Positions 9,828 through 19,943 are shown, counted from the first letter of the stretch. The stretch is DNA of 64,000 nucleotides from Microlunatus kandeliicorticis (GCF_014137855.1 NZ_JACGWT010000001.1:496001-560000), one strand, 5' to 3'. Numbers and translations are program-made. Notes: generated by a model not told the origin, from the letters alone.

Positions 9828-10955
9828 GTGGAACGCGCTGTCGCCGAGACCGTCGTTCGCGGGACCCGTGACGATGCCGAGCAGGCGGCTCGAACGGACC
9901 TGTCCGAGCTGCGTCGGCGTGCGCTCGAAGCCGGTCGAGAGCGCTCCCGCGAGTTGATCAAGGTCACCCGCTTCGGCGCCGACGGGTCGATCAGGCACAA
10001 CCCGGCCGGTCGTGTCCTCCGGGACTGGTACGTGCACGCCTACATGAACGGGCTACGTGCTTCACTCGGGCTGCCGCATGAGCCGGTCGACGCCCAGCAG
10101 ACCGAGGAGACCGCCGCGCTGCTGCGCCGACTCCAGCCGGACTTCGAGCCGCTCCGCACGCTCCAGGCCGCCGGAGCGGTCCGGAAGCGGGCCGACGCGG
10201 ACGCAGCCGAGGCCGTCGTGCACGTCGTCGAGGCCCTACGTCGGGGCGCGATCGAACGCGCGGTTCGTCATGCCGCCGATGATCGCTTCGACGGCGACGA
10301 GCTGCGCGTCCACGTCACCCGGCACTGGTACCAACGCTGCTACGACACCATCGTTGACGAGATGGTCGGCGCCCGCCACCCGCTCGCCGCGATCACCGCC
10401 GGCGAGGACGCGGAGGTCGCGCGGGCCCTCGCCACGGGCGAGGTCCGCCGGCTGATCGGCCGCGACGGCATCCCACTCGTCACCGCCCACCAGACCGTGA
10501 TGAACGACCTCGACCGGCGACTCGCGGCAGGCGAGACCGGGCTCGTGCCGCCGTCGATCGTCGAGGTCCGCAACCACGACGGCTTCAAGCCGCTCGAGCA
10601 GCGGGTTCGGGCAGCCTGGACGTCGGTCGACCGCACGATGCGCGGCGAATGGTTGTTCCTGGCCGATGCGCTTCCGTTGCCGGACGACTCCCGCTGGAGC
10701 CGGCTCAGTTCCGAGCAGCAGACGCGACTGGTCGGGCACTACCTGAAGACCCACCGACTCGAGCTGCTCGGTCGGGACTTCGACCGGCCGATACTGCAGG
10801 GCGACAGTGCGGACGTAGCCCGCCGGATGTTCAACCACCGGGCGCCACTCGTCGCCGAAGGGGCGGAACCGGCCGCCGAGGCGCGAGGAGCAGGCTTCGA
10901 GCCCGTCGAGTCAGCCAACCGGTCGATCGAGTCGAGCCGCGGTCTGACCCGCTGA
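9828..10955 (+). CDS. Hypothetical protein of the relaxase operon
   Basis: GTG 9828 starts a 375-residue soluble, Arg- and Glu-rich protein without signal peptide or membrane helices. It contains a Trp/Tyr-rich patch (RVLRDWYVHAYMNGLRASLGL, residues about 65-85), a long helical middle part and the segment VTRHWYQRCYDTIVDEM. It is the last gene of the operon that begins with the relaxase (3707). Base composition matches its neighbours. No known fold or catalytic motif is evident; a structural or DNA-processing role in transfer is only an inference from position. Confidence 0.7.
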   Translation: MERAVAETVVRGTRDDAEQAARTDLSELRRRALEAGRERSRELIKVTRFGADGSIRHNPAGRVLRDWYVHAYMNGLRASLGLPHEPVDAQQTEETAALLRRLQPDFEPLRTLQAAGAVRKRADADAAEAVVHVVEALRRGAIERAVRHAADDRFDGDELRVHVTRHWYQRCYDTIVDEMVGARHPLAAITAGEDAEVARALATGEVRRLIGRDGIPLVTAHQTVMNDLDRRLAAGETGLVPPSIVEVRNHDGFKPLEQRVRAAWTSVDRTMRGEWLFLADALPLPDDSRWSRLSSEQQTRLVGHYLKTHRLELLGRDFDRPILQGDSADVARRMFNHRAPLVAEGAEPAAEARGAGFEPVESANRSIESSRGLTR

Positions 10956-10982
10956 GCCGAGGGCAGCGCGGTCGCTGGACCG

Positions 10983-11000
10983 GGTTCGGTCGACCGGACC
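10983..11000. terminator. Possible bidirectional hairpin between convergent genes
   Basis: A near-perfect 18-base palindrome (GGTTCGGTCGACCGGACC, one G-T pair) lies between the end of the relaxase operon and the end of lsr2. No U-tract follows on either strand, so a terminator role rests only on location. Confidence 0.3.
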
Positions 11001-11001
11001 G

Positions 11002-11355
11002 TCAGCTGTGCGCGGCCTGGAAGGCTTCCTGAACCTTCGCCGGTATCCGGCCACGAGCACTGACCTCATGCCCGTTCGCGTTCGCCCACGACCGGATCGC
11101 CGCGGTCTGCGCCGGGTCGGTCCGCGTCGAGCCGCTCGACTTACGGCTTGGCGCGGGAGCGTCCGGCTGCGTACGCCGCCCTCCGGTGCGTCGCGCCTTC
11201 TCCAGCCACGGCGCGAACGACGCCCGTAGCTCGTCGATGTGCACCTCAGACAGGTCGATCTCGTACGACGCCCCATCGAGCGCGAACTCGACGGTCGCCG
11301 CCGCCTCCGATCCGTCCAGGTCGTCTTCGAGCAATACCTCTACGCGTTGAGCCAC
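11002..11355 (-). CDS. lsr2: Lsr2-family nucleoid-associated protein
   Basis: This 117-residue protein matches Lsr2, the H-NS-like xenogeneic silencer of actinomycetes. The N-terminal dimerisation part reads MAQRVEVLLEDDLDG..ATVEFALDGASYEIDLS, followed by an Ala/Arg linker. The C-terminal DNA-binding part holds IRSWANANGHEVSARGRIP, whose RGR loop is the known AT-hook-like minor-groove contact. Mobile elements often carry their own Lsr2 copy, which may silence or tune element promoters. It is convergent with the relaxase operon and divergent from the lower-GC gene at 11459. Confidence 0.93.
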   Translation of the reverse strand: MAQRVEVLLEDDLDGSEAAATVEFALDGASYEIDLSEVHIDELRASFAPWLEKARRTGGRRTQPDAPAPSRKSSGSTRTDPAQTAAIRSWANANGHEVSARGRIPAKVQEAFQAAHS

Positions 11356-11458
11356 GCCGACAGTCTCCGCGCTCTACCCATCGACGCGGGTCAGCCGCGC
11401 CGGAGCCACACACTGTCCGGTTGGACGAGAGTCAACTCGCGTTGCAGGTGGTGAGATC

Positions 11459-12610
11459 ATGGTTGCCTTCGATGGCGATAGAGACGGGACACGCATGGCT
11501 GGTGCTCGCGGTACGGGCTACTTCGAGTCCGATCTCTCTCGAGCCCGCGGTCTGAACCGCGATGAGTCTGAGCTTCGGATAGCACTTCGTCGCCTGCATC
11601 AGGCAGAGAGTCGGTTGAGGGATCGCGCGCCTGAGGGTGTCCCCCTCACTGCTGAGCGCGAGCTCATACTTGCGCGCTCAGATCTCCAGTTCAGGCTGCT
11701 TAGCTTGATCCAGACTATGCGAGCGATTCAGCGCGATGAATCTTTCTGGGATTCGCTGGTCTCGGGATCGCACTTGGGAATCCGCGAGAAGAATTGGGCC
11801 TCGTGGGTCAGTTTGGCGGAGGTTGGTGTTCAAGATTTCGCGGCAATCCTTCAAGCCTGCGGTTACGTCACCCCACCACCGCCGCCTGCCACTAGACTTG
11901 CTGAATCCTTGATGGACGCGATAGGTGAAATCGGCGCTATTCGTTCTGTCTCCGACCCCACGGTGCTAATCCGCAACGTTCAGCAAGAGATGATTTACGC
12001 GGTTCTTCGGATTGAGCGGCAGGTCAAAAAGATCGATCCCAAGTCATCTGGCGGTTCGTTAGCTGCTGTAGCAAAGCAGCTCGGTAAGCACGCTCGAGAA
12101 ATTGTGCCGATCGCCTCGGTGATGGCGGCCGGAGCTGTGGTGGAGGAGGCGTCGGTGCTCGCAGTGGAGTCCATGACCGGGTCTATCAGCAGCGGTCAGG
12201 CCATTAGTGCTGTTGCGTCTGCCGCCGGGCTCATTGCTTCGGCTTCCGTGGTCGAATTGGGTCGACGAATGATGATTGCACCCCCTCGGTCGGCCGAGAA
12301 TGATGATCGGCCGCGCGTGCTTCCAGTTGAGCACGGATATGTTGAACCAATTGAAGAATCGCGCAGAGAACTGGTCAGGTTTCTGACGAGGACGGCACGG
12401 CCAACTGGTGAGCAGGTCGGCCCCTACGTCGAGAGGCTGATTAATAATCTGGAAGACACGGGTCAAGAGCCTCCTGTACCACTGCGGAAACTTGCCTTGA
12501 TTTGTCGCGAAAGTCCCGGCAGCCCGCTTGATTCGTCTGCTATTCAATTGGCTCGCAAGATGCGCATCGAAAGGACATTCCAACCGAGGGGACCAAGCTT
12601 GCGCATGTAG
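11459..12610 (+). CDS. Hypothetical protein with atypical (lower-GC) composition
   Basis: ATG 11459 follows GGTGGTGAG; ATG 11495 is another option. The 383-residue product begins with a charged helical part (ESELRIALRRLHQAESRLRDR) that could form a coiled coil. In the middle is an Ala-rich, weakly hydrophobic stretch (IASVMAAGAVVEEAS to ASAAGLIASASVVEL, about residues 220-265) that might insert into or associate with membrane. Codon use is clearly less GC-biased than in the conjugation genes on both sides, so it looks like recently acquired cargo next to lsr2. No family is recognised; a defence or exclusion role is possible but unsupported. Confidence 0.7.
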   Translation: MVAFDGDRDGTRMAGARGTGYFESDLSRARGLNRDESELRIALRRLHQAESRLRDRAPEGVPLTAERELILARSDLQFRLLSLIQTMRAIQRDESFWDSLVSGSHLGIREKNWASWVSLAEVGVQDFAAILQACGYVTPPPPPATRLAESLMDAIGEIGAIRSVSDPTVLIRNVQQEMIYAVLRIERQVKKIDPKSSGGSLAAVAKQLGKHAREIVPIASVMAAGAVVEEASVLAVESMTGSISSGQAISAVASAAGLIASASVVELGRRMMIAPPRSAENDDRPRVLPVEHGYVEPIEESRRELVRFLTRTARPTGEQVGPYVERLINNLEDTGQEPPVPLRKLALICRESPGSPLDSSAIQLARKMRIERTFQPRGPSLRM

Positions 12611-12652
12611 CTTGAGCTCGCCGTCGGGGGTGGCTACCCAGATCGGCTCTGA

Positions 12653-13201
12653 TTAAGCTTGTCGATTTTGCAAACTGTGGGTACGGCGCTCGTCAATCCC
12701 ATGGTCATCGTCGAGACAGTTCGCAGGAATCCACAGATGCATTCGCTGTTGGAAACCCGGTAGCCACCGGTCGTGCCACATCTGGGCGGCGTCGGAGTTC
12801 GCCTTGGCGTCATGGAACGCTCGCTGCCAACTCACCGCGAGCGTCGCGATCTCCGCGGCGAGACCAGGGTGCTCCTGCCAGCAGTAGGGGATGCGCTTGT
12901 TCTGGTCGAGCGGTGCGTATCGAAGGTTGAACCAGGCGACCCAGGTCGGGAGGACGTCGACGTCCTTCATCGGCGGTGGCTCGTGGTAGCACCAGGGCGC
13001 TCGCTTGAGCTTGCCCTCGCGGACGTCGATCAGCTTGCCGAGCACGGTGTCGATGGCTTCGATCGCTCGGCGCTGCTGGTCGACCGCGGTGCGGAGCGCT
13101 TCCACCTCCTTCCGCAGCTTCTCGACTTCGCTCTCGCCTCGAGCTGAGCCTCCGAAGAAGTCGGTGGGCTCGTCGAACGGGTCGAAGTCGTCTTCACTCA
13201 T
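12653..13201 (-). CDS. DUF4913-like accessory protein of the conjugation cluster
   Basis: This 182-residue protein has an acidic start, a clear coiled coil at about residues 22-65 ([20 protein letters not shown]) and a Trp-rich domain with [33 protein letters not shown] and [14 protein letters not shown]. That pattern resembles DUF4913 proteins that accompany actinobacterial transfer genes; the assignment is from memory of the pattern. Its ATG overlaps the stop of the coupling-protein gene by four bases, so the two are translationally coupled. It is the last gene of the leftward transfer operon. Confidence 0.7.
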   Translation of the reverse strand: MSEDDFDPFDEPTDFFGGSARGESEVEKLRKEVEALRTAVDQQRRAIEAIDTVLGKLIDVREGKLKRAPWCYHEPPPMKDVDVLPTWVAWFNLRYAPLDQNKRIPYCWQEHPGLAAEIATLAVSWQRAFHDAKANSDAAQMWHDRWLPGFQQRMHLWIPANCLDDDHGIDERRTHSLQNRQA

Positions 13202-15027
13202 GCGGCGACCCCGATCTCCGGAGGCGTAGCTTCGACCGGCCGACCCTCCCCGGCCCGAACCGCCCCTGCGTCAGCCTGCAGCTGCTTCCAGTCCGGACGC
13301 TTCCAGGCCGGGACGAGCCGAACGATCGCCGCCGGCATTGAGCGCATGATCAGGAGCGCTCGGCCGCGCGGGAGTTGTCGGACGGCTGCGGGGTCGAGGA
13401 TGTCCGTTCTCTCGCTGCCGATGTGCATGGACCCGATGTCGGTCCAGCCTCTGCCGGTCTGACGACTCCGTCGCTCCTCGAGCCGCCGGCCGACCAGGAG
13501 CGAGGCCCACTTGAGCGTCTCCTCCGACTTCAGCCCGCCAAAGATGGTCAGCGCCGTCGTGTTGTCGAAGAGCGTCGCGGCGGCCTTGCCCCACCGGGCC
13601 TGCGCCTGGGCCGGCGACTGCAGCGCGTAGTGGATCAGCACCCCGCGGCCGGCCGAGTCCGACAAGGTGTCCGGCAGATCGGGCAGCGGGCAGATCGAGG
13701 CGATCTCGTCGAGCACGGCGCTGAACGGGGGAGTGAGCCGCTCGCGGCCGGTTGAGGCGCTGCCCGCAATCGCCATCCGTCGAGCGGTGTCGAGCACGTC
13801 CTGAACGAACGCGGTGATCAGAGGAGCCTGCGATGCGGCGTCGTCCTCCGACCCGATCACGTAGACCGTCCCGCCCCCGCGGATGAAGTCCTCGGGGTCG
13901 AACTCGTCCCAGCCCCGGCCGGGCAGCGTGTTCTCGATCACCTCGGGATCGGTCAGACAGGCCACCGAGTCGCGGATCGTCTCCCAGATGCCCGACCGGG
14001 TCTCGTCGACCACACCCTGAGCCTGCTGGAGCGTCCGGCGGACAGCGGCGAACTCCGGCCGGGTGCGGAGGATCGTGGCAGCCTCGGTCCCCAGGTCGTT
14101 CTGGCACCAGCCGACGAACTCCGGCACCGACGCCCCGGAGATGCCGGCGGCCAGCAGGTACGCGGTCAACACGTCCACCGCCCGACGCTCGAAGAAGTGG
14201 TGGTTGCCCGCGGCGCCGTCGAGCCCGTCGCCGGCGGTTGCCCGGAGCAACGCCTGGGCGCGGCGCTTCGCAGCGCGGACCGTCTCGCAGCCACGGATCG
14301 GGTTCCAGCGGACACGGGCCGGCCAGCGGACCGCGCCGGTCGGGTCGAGCACCCGCACGCTCGAGCCGCCGCGCTCCCGGGCGCGCGCTGTCAGCAGGAA
14401 CAGGTCGAGCTTGGTCGAGGTGACGATCAAACCTCCCGGCGCGGCCAGCACCTTGTGCAGCAGGTCCATCAGCGTCTTCCCGGACTGCTGTGGTGCGATC
14501 ACACCGGTCGCGTTCTCCAACGGCAGCCAGAGGGCGCTGCCGCCGATCGCCGAGCGGTGCAACGGAATCCCGATCGTGCCCGCACCAGCCCGTCGTCGCC
14601 CACGCCGATCGAGATCGGGCCGGGTCGTCCTCGACCGAGCACGGCAGGTGCCCAACGACAGGTCTCGTGCGAGATCGGCACGTGAGGCGAAGCCAGCGCC
14701 GAGCGGAGCCGTCAGTCCGTAGGCGGTGACGGCGAACCAGCCGTAGCCGACCAACAGGGCGATGATCACGAGTGCGGTCACGGCCCAGAACAGAACAGGC
14801 TCGGCGCTGCCTCCGAAGATCAGATCCGGTCGGGAAGGGCGCTGCCAGAAGCGGATCGCGGAGGTGATCCACGGCGACCGGATCGGACTTCCGACCCACG
14901 AGAGGCGAGCGAGAAGCAGGCCGGTGATCATGGGCGACAGCGCCGCAACGAACATGCCGCCGACCGCGAACAGCAAGATCAGCGCCGCAGCCTGGCGGCG
15001 GTCCTCAGCTGTGTACCAACGCCACAT
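13198..15027 (-). CDS. VirD4/TraG-type coupling protein
   Basis: This is the ATPase that docks the relaxosome to the transfer channel. It has 609 residues, with two or three N-terminal membrane segments ([21 protein letters not shown] near 16-36; [21 protein letters not shown] near 80-100). A P-loop, APQQSGKT, lies near residue 185 and a Walker B-type AVLDEIASI further on, then [21 protein letters not shown], typical of VirD4/TraG. GGGGAGTT precedes the ATG at 15027. The upstream VirB4-like gene ends two bases before it. Confidence 0.9.
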   Translation of the reverse strand: MWRWYTAEDRRQAAALILLFAVGGMFVAALSPMITGLLLARLSWVGSPIRSPWITSAIRFWQRPSRPDLIFGGSAEPVLFWAVTALVIIALLVGYGWFAVTAYGLTAPLGAGFASRADLARDLSLGTCRARSRTTRPDLDRRGRRRAGAGTIGIPLHRSAIGGSALWLPLENATGVIAPQQSGKTLMDLLHKVLAAPGGLIVTSTKLDLFLLTARARERGGSSVRVLDPTGAVRWPARVRWNPIRGCETVRAAKRRAQALLRATAGDGLDGAAGNHHFFERRAVDVLTAYLLAAGISGASVPEFVGWCQNDLGTEAATILRTRPEFAAVRRTLQQAQGVVDETRSGIWETIRDSVACLTDPEVIENTLPGRGWDEFDPEDFIRGGGTVYVIGSEDDAASQAPLITAFVQDVLDTARRMAIAGSASTGRERLTPPFSAVLDEIASICPLPDLPDTLSDSAGRGVLIHYALQSPAQAQARWGKAAATLFDNTTALTIFGGLKSEETLKWASLLVGRRLEERRSRQTGRGWTDIGSMHIGSERTDILDPAAVRQLPRGRALLIMRSMPAAIVRLVPAWKRPDWKQLQADAGAVRAGEGRPVEATPPEIGVAA

Positions 15028-15029
15028 CG

Positions 15030-16598
15030 CTAACTCCCCAACGATTCCGAGCCGTCGACCCCCGAGCCGCGAAGCTCTTCCGCCATCGCCGCATCAGGGT
15101 TGTGGATCGACTCGTACTTGTGGCTGCCCATCCGTGAGTCGGTCTGAATCAGGTCCCACTCGAGCCCGTCCCGCAGCACGGTGTGGTCGACCAGGAACGA
15201 ACGCTGCGCCACCTTCCAGAGCGCGGTCGCCTGCGGCAGCTTCGGCAGCAGCTCGGACTCGACGTCGGTCAGGTTGAGCGTCGTCCGGGTCAACGGGATT
15301 TGGTCGTCGGCCTGGTTGTACATGATTCGGGTCGAGCAGTCGGCCAGCAGACCGAGGGCAAGGTCGCGCACCTCCGGGGCTGCGCCCATCAGGTCGGAAA
15401 TGCGGTGCAGCGAGATCAGGGTCGCCGAGCCCGACGTGACGTCGTCGCCGCGGGCGAGCTTCTGGCCTTCCGAGATCCTGCGGACAATGTGCGGGTAGCG
15501 GATCTGTCGCCAGCACTCGTCGAGCAGCCGTACCCACTGGTGGTCGGTGAAGGTGAGGATTTGGTCGACGAGGGCTTGCGCGCAGGTCATGGTGAGCGCG
15601 ACGCCCGCGTCGGAGGCCCGGATCCGCGAGATGTCGATCACCACCCCGGGCCGGTCCCAGTCCACCTCGACCGACTCGCCGTCGAAGACGCCCTTCAACG
15701 ATCCCTTGACCATCGCGCGGAAGCGCAGCGCGAGATCAAGGCAGTCGTCCGCCAGCACCGAGAGCGGCACCGGGATGGCCGCGGCCATCTCCGGTGTGGG
15801 GCTCAGCATCAGTTCGCAGAACTCAGTGAGGTTCGGCTGCCGCATCCGGTCCGCGGCGACGTGGTCGGACTGACGGGTCAGCTGCGCCAGCGCCTGCTCT
15901 ACCCCGGTCTCCTCACGGGCGCTCAGCGGCCGGCCGGAGGCGGTGGCGCCGAGCGCGTTGAGCAGCAGCAGCCGGTGCTGTTCGATCAGCTCGATGTAGC
16001 GGCGTTCGTCGACGTGGGGCGGACGGGCCGGCGCGTGCAGGGGGTTCAGGGCCTTGCCCATCCCCGGTCCGAGCTGGACCAGGGTCGCTCCGACCGCCCG
16101 GGCCATCGCGGCCATCTCGCCCTTGGTGTCGGCTGGGTTGATGAACCGCACCCCGAAGGCGAGCAGCCGGAGCGCCAGGGTCTTGATCAGCGACGACTTG
16201 CCGGAGCCGATGGTGCCGAAGATCGCGACGTTCGGGTTCGGCAGCAGGCCTGCGCGGTAGAGCTCGAACGGGTCGAACCGGAAGGCGCCGCGGGTGAACC
16301 GGTCACGGCCGATGAACGCGCCGTCGGCGGTGAAACCGCGTTCGGCGACGAAGGGGTAGGTGCCGGCCACCTGGGCGGTGGTCTCCTCCTGCGCGCGAAG
16401 GTGCATCCGGTGGAAAACACGACCGGCGTGGGGTCCACGCGGGCCGCGGCCGGCGGGCGCGAGATCCAGCGCGCCGAGTACGTCGGAGAGCGGGTTGTCG
16501 GTCTGCGGGACGGGCTGCTGCGTCCGCCACGGCGTCCTCGGGGCTGTGACGGGAAGATCAGATCGCCCGTCCGCGAGCGGGGTCGGTCGGCGCCTCAC
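15030..16598 (-). CDS. VirB4/TraC-like conjugation ATPase
   Basis: Starting at GTG 16598, which overlaps the preceding stop (GTGA), the product has 522 residues. The frame is open further upstream, but that part is the shadow of the neighbouring gene. It has Walker A FGTIGSGKSS at 127-136, FINPADTKGEM, a Walker B-type WVRLLDECWRQI and SATLISLHRISDL, as in VirB4-class ATPases that power channel assembly. It is shorter than proteobacterial VirB4 because the N-terminal domain is apparently supplied by the next protein (16595-18100), an arrangement known for SCO6880-type actinobacterial clusters. Confidence 0.88.
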   Translation of the reverse strand: MRRRPTPLADGRSDLPVTAPRTPWRTQQPVPQTDNPLSDVLGALDLAPAGRGPRGPHAGRVFHRMHLRAQEETTAQVAGTYPFVAERGFTADGAFIGRDRFTRGAFRFDPFELYRAGLLPNPNVAIFGTIGSGKSSLIKTLALRLLAFGVRFINPADTKGEMAAMARAVGATLVQLGPGMGKALNPLHAPARPPHVDERRYIELIEQHRLLLLNALGATASGRPLSAREETGVEQALAQLTRQSDHVAADRMRQPNLTEFCELMLSPTPEMAAAIPVPLSVLADDCLDLALRFRAMVKGSLKGVFDGESVEVDWDRPGVVIDISRIRASDAGVALTMTCAQALVDQILTFTDHQWVRLLDECWRQIRYPHIVRRISEGQKLARGDDVTSGSATLISLHRISDLMGAAPEVRDLALGLLADCSTRIMYNQADDQIPLTRTTLNLTDVESELLPKLPQATALWKVAQRSFLVDHTVLRDGLEWDLIQTDSRMGSHKYESIHNPDAAMAEELRGSGVDGSESLGS

Positions 16599-18100
16599 CG
16601 GAGACCTCTGGCCAGCGGCAACGCGGCCGCCCCGAACGCCTGGTCGTGCTCGCCGGACATCCGGGCCACCTCGAGCTGCGAACGCTGCGCCAACGACTCG
16701 ATCTCTCCCGAAGCCGCCTCCAGGGTGGGCAGGTCGGCCGCGGAGACCGACAGGAACCCGAGCATCCGGTACAGGCCGTGACCGGCGACGAGCTCGGCCT
16801 CGCGACGGTCGACGTCGCCGGCCTCGACCTCCTGCCGCCGGGTGGTGCGGCGCCGAAACCGCTGCCGGAGCGCCGCCTCCGAGGTCACCCCCGACTGTCG
16901 TAGCGTCACCCGGCGGTTCGCCCGGCTGGGGCCCAACGGCTCGAGGACGATCGACACCGTCCGCCGGTGCTGGCTGGACAGCAGCAACGGCGAGAGGAAG
17001 CCGGAGTCGACGTACTGACGCGGCCACTGCAGGATCCACCAACAGCGGTGGACGGCGGAGTCGGTGCGGTAGTGCGACCAGACGTTCTCGGCCCGCATCG
17101 GCCCGCAGACCCTCGGGTCGACGCCGGACGGCAAGCCCATGTCGCCGCCGACGGTGTCCGCCGTCCCGCCGCCACGTCGCTGCACCATCGAGCGGGCGGC
17201 CGGATCGTAGGCGGTCCTGATCACCTCACCGAGCAGTCGGGGCGGGCACCAACCGTCCACCCGGACGCCGGCGGTCCTCAGCCCGTCGGCGATCTTGTCC
17301 AGCTCACGCAGCACCACGGCGGCGGCGCCTTCGTGCCCGCCGCCGGCCTGCCGGATCTCCGCGCCGGCCCGACGGGCGTCGACGCTCACCGCGACGAAGC
17401 ACTCGTGCGCCTGGGTCGAGCCGTCGACCGCGGCGAGCAGCTGCTCGTAGTTGGCAGCCTGCAGGGATCCGTCGTGGACACCGCGCCGGGTCCAGTCGCG
17501 CAGCAGCGCGTCGCCGGAGTCGGGCAGCGTCCGCTCGAGGATCTGCAGGCGGGCGATCGCGCTGCCCTCGGTGCAGAGCTGGGCCAGCAGGGTGCCCCAG
17601 GCGTCGACCCGGGCGGTCTGCACCGTCGTCTCCAGCAGCGCGAAGGTCGAACCCTCGAGTACGAGAACGGCGGTGTAGGTCTTGAGGTGGGAGTCGTGGA
17701 CCACGGCGATCTCGGCCTCGTCACTGCCGGCGACGGTGAAGGTGATCAGCTGCAGGTGGGCGAGGTCCCCGGGCAGGAACATCGAAGCCGCATCGTCACG
17801 GGACATCCGGAACACGCCCCCTCGGTAGATGTCGTGGCCGCTGGCCCGCTGCGCCCAGTAGTTGACGGCGACCGGCAGGTACTCGACCACCGTCCGTCCG
17901 CGCAGCGGAAGGAAGGCGACGATCAGGCAGACGGCGGCGAGCAGGATCCAACCCGCCCGCGCGGCCGCTCCCGTGTCGGTGTCGAAGATGCGGGTCGTCG
18001 TCCAGACCGCCACGACGCCCAGCAGCAGCTGAGGCGTCGTCATCCCGAGCAGCCAGCCGCGCGACTCCCGCGGCCCGAAGCGGACCTGTCGGCTAGTCAT
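16595..18100 (-). CDS. SCO6880-like membrane protein of the conjugation apparatus
   Basis: This 501-residue protein starts at ATG 18100 (MTSRQVRFGPRESRGWLLGM), overlapping the upstream stop by eight bases. Two N-terminal membrane segments (LLLGVVAVWTTT and WILLAAVCLIVAFLPL, within residues 20-70) precede a large cytoplasmic part with VEYLPVAVNYWAQRASG and a long Arg/Glu-rich C-terminus. The pattern matches SCO6880-family proteins, which look like PrgI-type VirB3 fused to the N-terminal half of VirB4. A frame-extended start at 18127 has no advantage. It very likely works as a unit with the VirB4-like ATPase, with which it overlaps. Confidence 0.85.
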   Translation of the reverse strand: MTSRQVRFGPRESRGWLLGMTTPQLLLGVVAVWTTTRIFDTDTGAAARAGWILLAAVCLIVAFLPLRGRTVVEYLPVAVNYWAQRASGHDIYRGGVFRMSRDDAASMFLPGDLAHLQLITFTVAGSDEAEIAVVHDSHLKTYTAVLVLEGSTFALLETTVQTARVDAWGTLLAQLCTEGSAIARLQILERTLPDSGDALLRDWTRRGVHDGSLQAANYEQLLAAVDGSTQAHECFVAVSVDARRAGAEIRQAGGGHEGAAAVVLRELDKIADGLRTAGVRVDGWCPPRLLGEVIRTAYDPAARSMVQRRGGGTADTVGGDMGLPSGVDPRVCGPMRAENVWSHYRTDSAVHRCWWILQWPRQYVDSGFLSPLLLSSQHRRTVSIVLEPLGPSRANRRVTLRQSGVTSEAALRQRFRRRTTRRQEVEAGDVDRREAELVAGHGLYRMLGFLSVSAADLPTLEAASGEIESLAQRSQLEVARMSGEHDQAFGAAALPLARGLR

Positions 18101-19943
18101 GATCACTCGCCTTCGAGGGCAGGGCACGCGGTGCGGTCGGCAGCTCGTTGGTCGGTTCGACGATGGTGCCGGGCATGATCACGCTGGTCGGGTCGTCACG
18201 TGTCAGTGCGGGTCGGCCCGCGCCCGCCGGTGGATGCTGGAGCACGGTGATCACCGCGGTCTGCGGGCGCTGCGACGCGCCAGCGGCCGGCTGTGCCGGC
18301 TGCTGTTGTGGCTGCGTACGTGGGGTTCCGGAGCCATAGGGGGCGCGCGAGATCGGCGGCGATGGCACATGGGGCGCCTCGACGTCTCCGAGGACGCCGC
18401 CGCCGGTGGCGGCGTGGCCGGCCATCCAGCGTCCACCGGACTCGAGCGCGCCGGCGGCCAGCACCGCGCCGACGGCGGCCAGGCCGATCGGGCCGGCCGC
18501 GGCCCCGGCACCGGCGCCCGCGGTCCGGGCCGCAGTTGTCCCGCGGGCCGAGCCGACGGCGAGCGCCGGTCGTGGAGCATTGCGATCCATGATCATCCGG
18601 GTCATGTCCATCGTCGACTGCGCGGACTGCGCCGTCTGCGTGCTCAGCCCTCCGCCGGACCGTGGACCGGAACCGGCCGAGGTGTTCATCAGGCCTCCCG
18701 AGAACCGGTAGACCACCCCCGGCAGGAGCGCCGCGACCAGGATGATCGCCACGCCCAGCAGTGCGTCGGAGAACGTTGCCCGGGGTTCGCCGACGTTCGG
18801 GACCGACACCATCACCGCGCCGAGCCTGACCGCGATCACGATCAACGGTTTGGCGAGCAGCAGTGCGACGAACATCCGGACGGCCGCGGAGAACCACTCG
18901 CGGCTCATCCGTGGTCCGGCGGTGCCGGCCAGGCTGAGCGGCAGCGCCATGATGATCATGAGCAGACCGACATTGCGCATCAGCAGCGCGATTAGGGTCG
19001 AGACGATCGCGGCGATCAGCAACAGGCAGACGAGCAGCGCGGTGAGACTGCCGGGCTCGTAGGACGGGGTGAGCGGAAGCGAGCCGGTCGCGTCGGAGAT
19101 GTACTCGATCCAGCTGGCGAACCGCTGGCCGGCGCGGTCAAGGTCGGTGTGGCCCGTGGCGTCAGGGCGTCCGGCCAGCCAACGGGAGATCTCGTCGGAC
19201 GCCTTCATCAACAGCACGGCCGCACTCACCCCGCCGGACCAGAACAGTCCCCAGACGACAACGCCGAGGATCGTGTTGCCGAACTGGCGGAAGTCGAACC
19301 GAATGGCCGAGATGATCAAGGACATCAGCAGCACGCCGAGCAGCAGGACGGCGCCGACGCTGCCGATGTCGCTGTAAAGCGAGACGATCCCGGCGTTGCG
19401 CCAGCCGTCGAGCAACGAGATCACCGCAGTGTTCCCGGTGAGGACGGTCAACAGGCCCTGCCAGAGGCTGACGATGGACTGCTCGAGCCAGAGGTGCACC
19501 TGCTGGGTGAGGCAATCGTAGGCGCCGGGCGAGGTGGCGAGGCAGGCCAGCTTCTGCGCGGTCGGGGCGATCCTGTCCAGGAACAGCGTCCGTGCCGGGT
19601 CGAGCAGCCTGTCGAGAGCCTCGGCGCAGAACGGGACGGCGGCACGCGCCGGGCCGGGAAGGGCGGCCTGGCAGGCTGCGCGGATACCGCTGTTGTCGCC
19701 GTCTGGGTCGACGTTCTCGACGATCACCGATCGGCACACCTTGTTGGCGTCCACGGTGCTCGGCAGCTTGGGGATCTCCGGTACGGACCGGCAGACATCG
19801 GCGGCGACCTGCTCGGCCACCACTCGGCGCTCGTCCGTCGACGGGCCGGCCTCGGCCCTCGGAGTTGCCGAGGCCAGCAGGCCGGTCGCCAGCAGCAGCG
19901 TCACCGCGGCGACGAGCGCGGTTCTACCGCGGCGCGTCGGCAT
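18093..19943 (-). CDS. Large polytopic membrane protein of the transfer channel (VirB6/TrbL-like)
   Basis: The 616-residue product starts with a signal peptide (MPTRRGRTALVAAVTLLLATG, cleavage near RAEA). After a Cys-containing exported stretch come about seven hydrophobic segments between residues 185 and 450 (for example VLLLGVLLMSLIISAI, LLVCLLLIAAIVSTLIALL, LMIIMALPLSLAGTAGP). A Gly/Ala/Pro-rich cytoplasmic tail follows. This is the layout of SCO6881-type or VirB6/TrbL-like channel proteins. It overlaps the genes on both sides by 8 and 20 bases, so the whole cluster is one operon. Confidence 0.83.
   Translation of the reverse strand: MPTRRGRTALVAAVTLLLATGLLASATPRAEAGPSTDERRVVAEQVAADVCRSVPEIPKLPSTVDANKVCRSVIVENVDPDGDNSGIRAACQAALPGPARAAVPFCAEALDRLLDPARTLFLDRIAPTAQKLACLATSPGAYDCLTQQVHLWLEQSIVSLWQGLLTVLTGNTAVISLLDGWRNAGIVSLYSDIGSVGAVLLLGVLLMSLIISAIRFDFRQFGNTILGVVVWGLFWSGGVSAAVLLMKASDEISRWLAGRPDATGHTDLDRAGQRFASWIEYISDATGSLPLTPSYEPGSLTALLVCLLLIAAIVSTLIALLMRNVGLLMIIMALPLSLAGTAGPRMSREWFSAAVRMFVALLLAKPLIVIAVRLGAVMVSVPNVGEPRATFSDALLGVAIILVAALLPGVVYRFSGGLMNTSAGSGPRSGGGLSTQTAQSAQSTMDMTRMIMDRNAPRPALAVGSARGTTAARTAGAGAGAAAGPIGLAAVGAVLAAGALESGGRWMAGHAATGGGVLGDVEAPHVPSPPISRAPYGSGTPRTQPQQQPAQPAAGASQRPQTAVITVLQHPPAGAGRPALTRDDPTSVIMPGTIVEPTNELPTAPRALPSKASDHD

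Noticed and set aside
13271-14899. 542-codon frame on the minus strand within the coupling-protein gene
   Set aside because: Same strand, other frame; Arg/Pro-rich sequence without motifs, whereas the overlapping frame has Walker A and B.
16599-17042. 5' extension of the VirB4-like gene to 17042
   Set aside because: The extra part is an Arg/Pro/Gly-rich shadow of the SCO6880-like gene; GTG 16598 overlaps that gene's stop and is the natural start.
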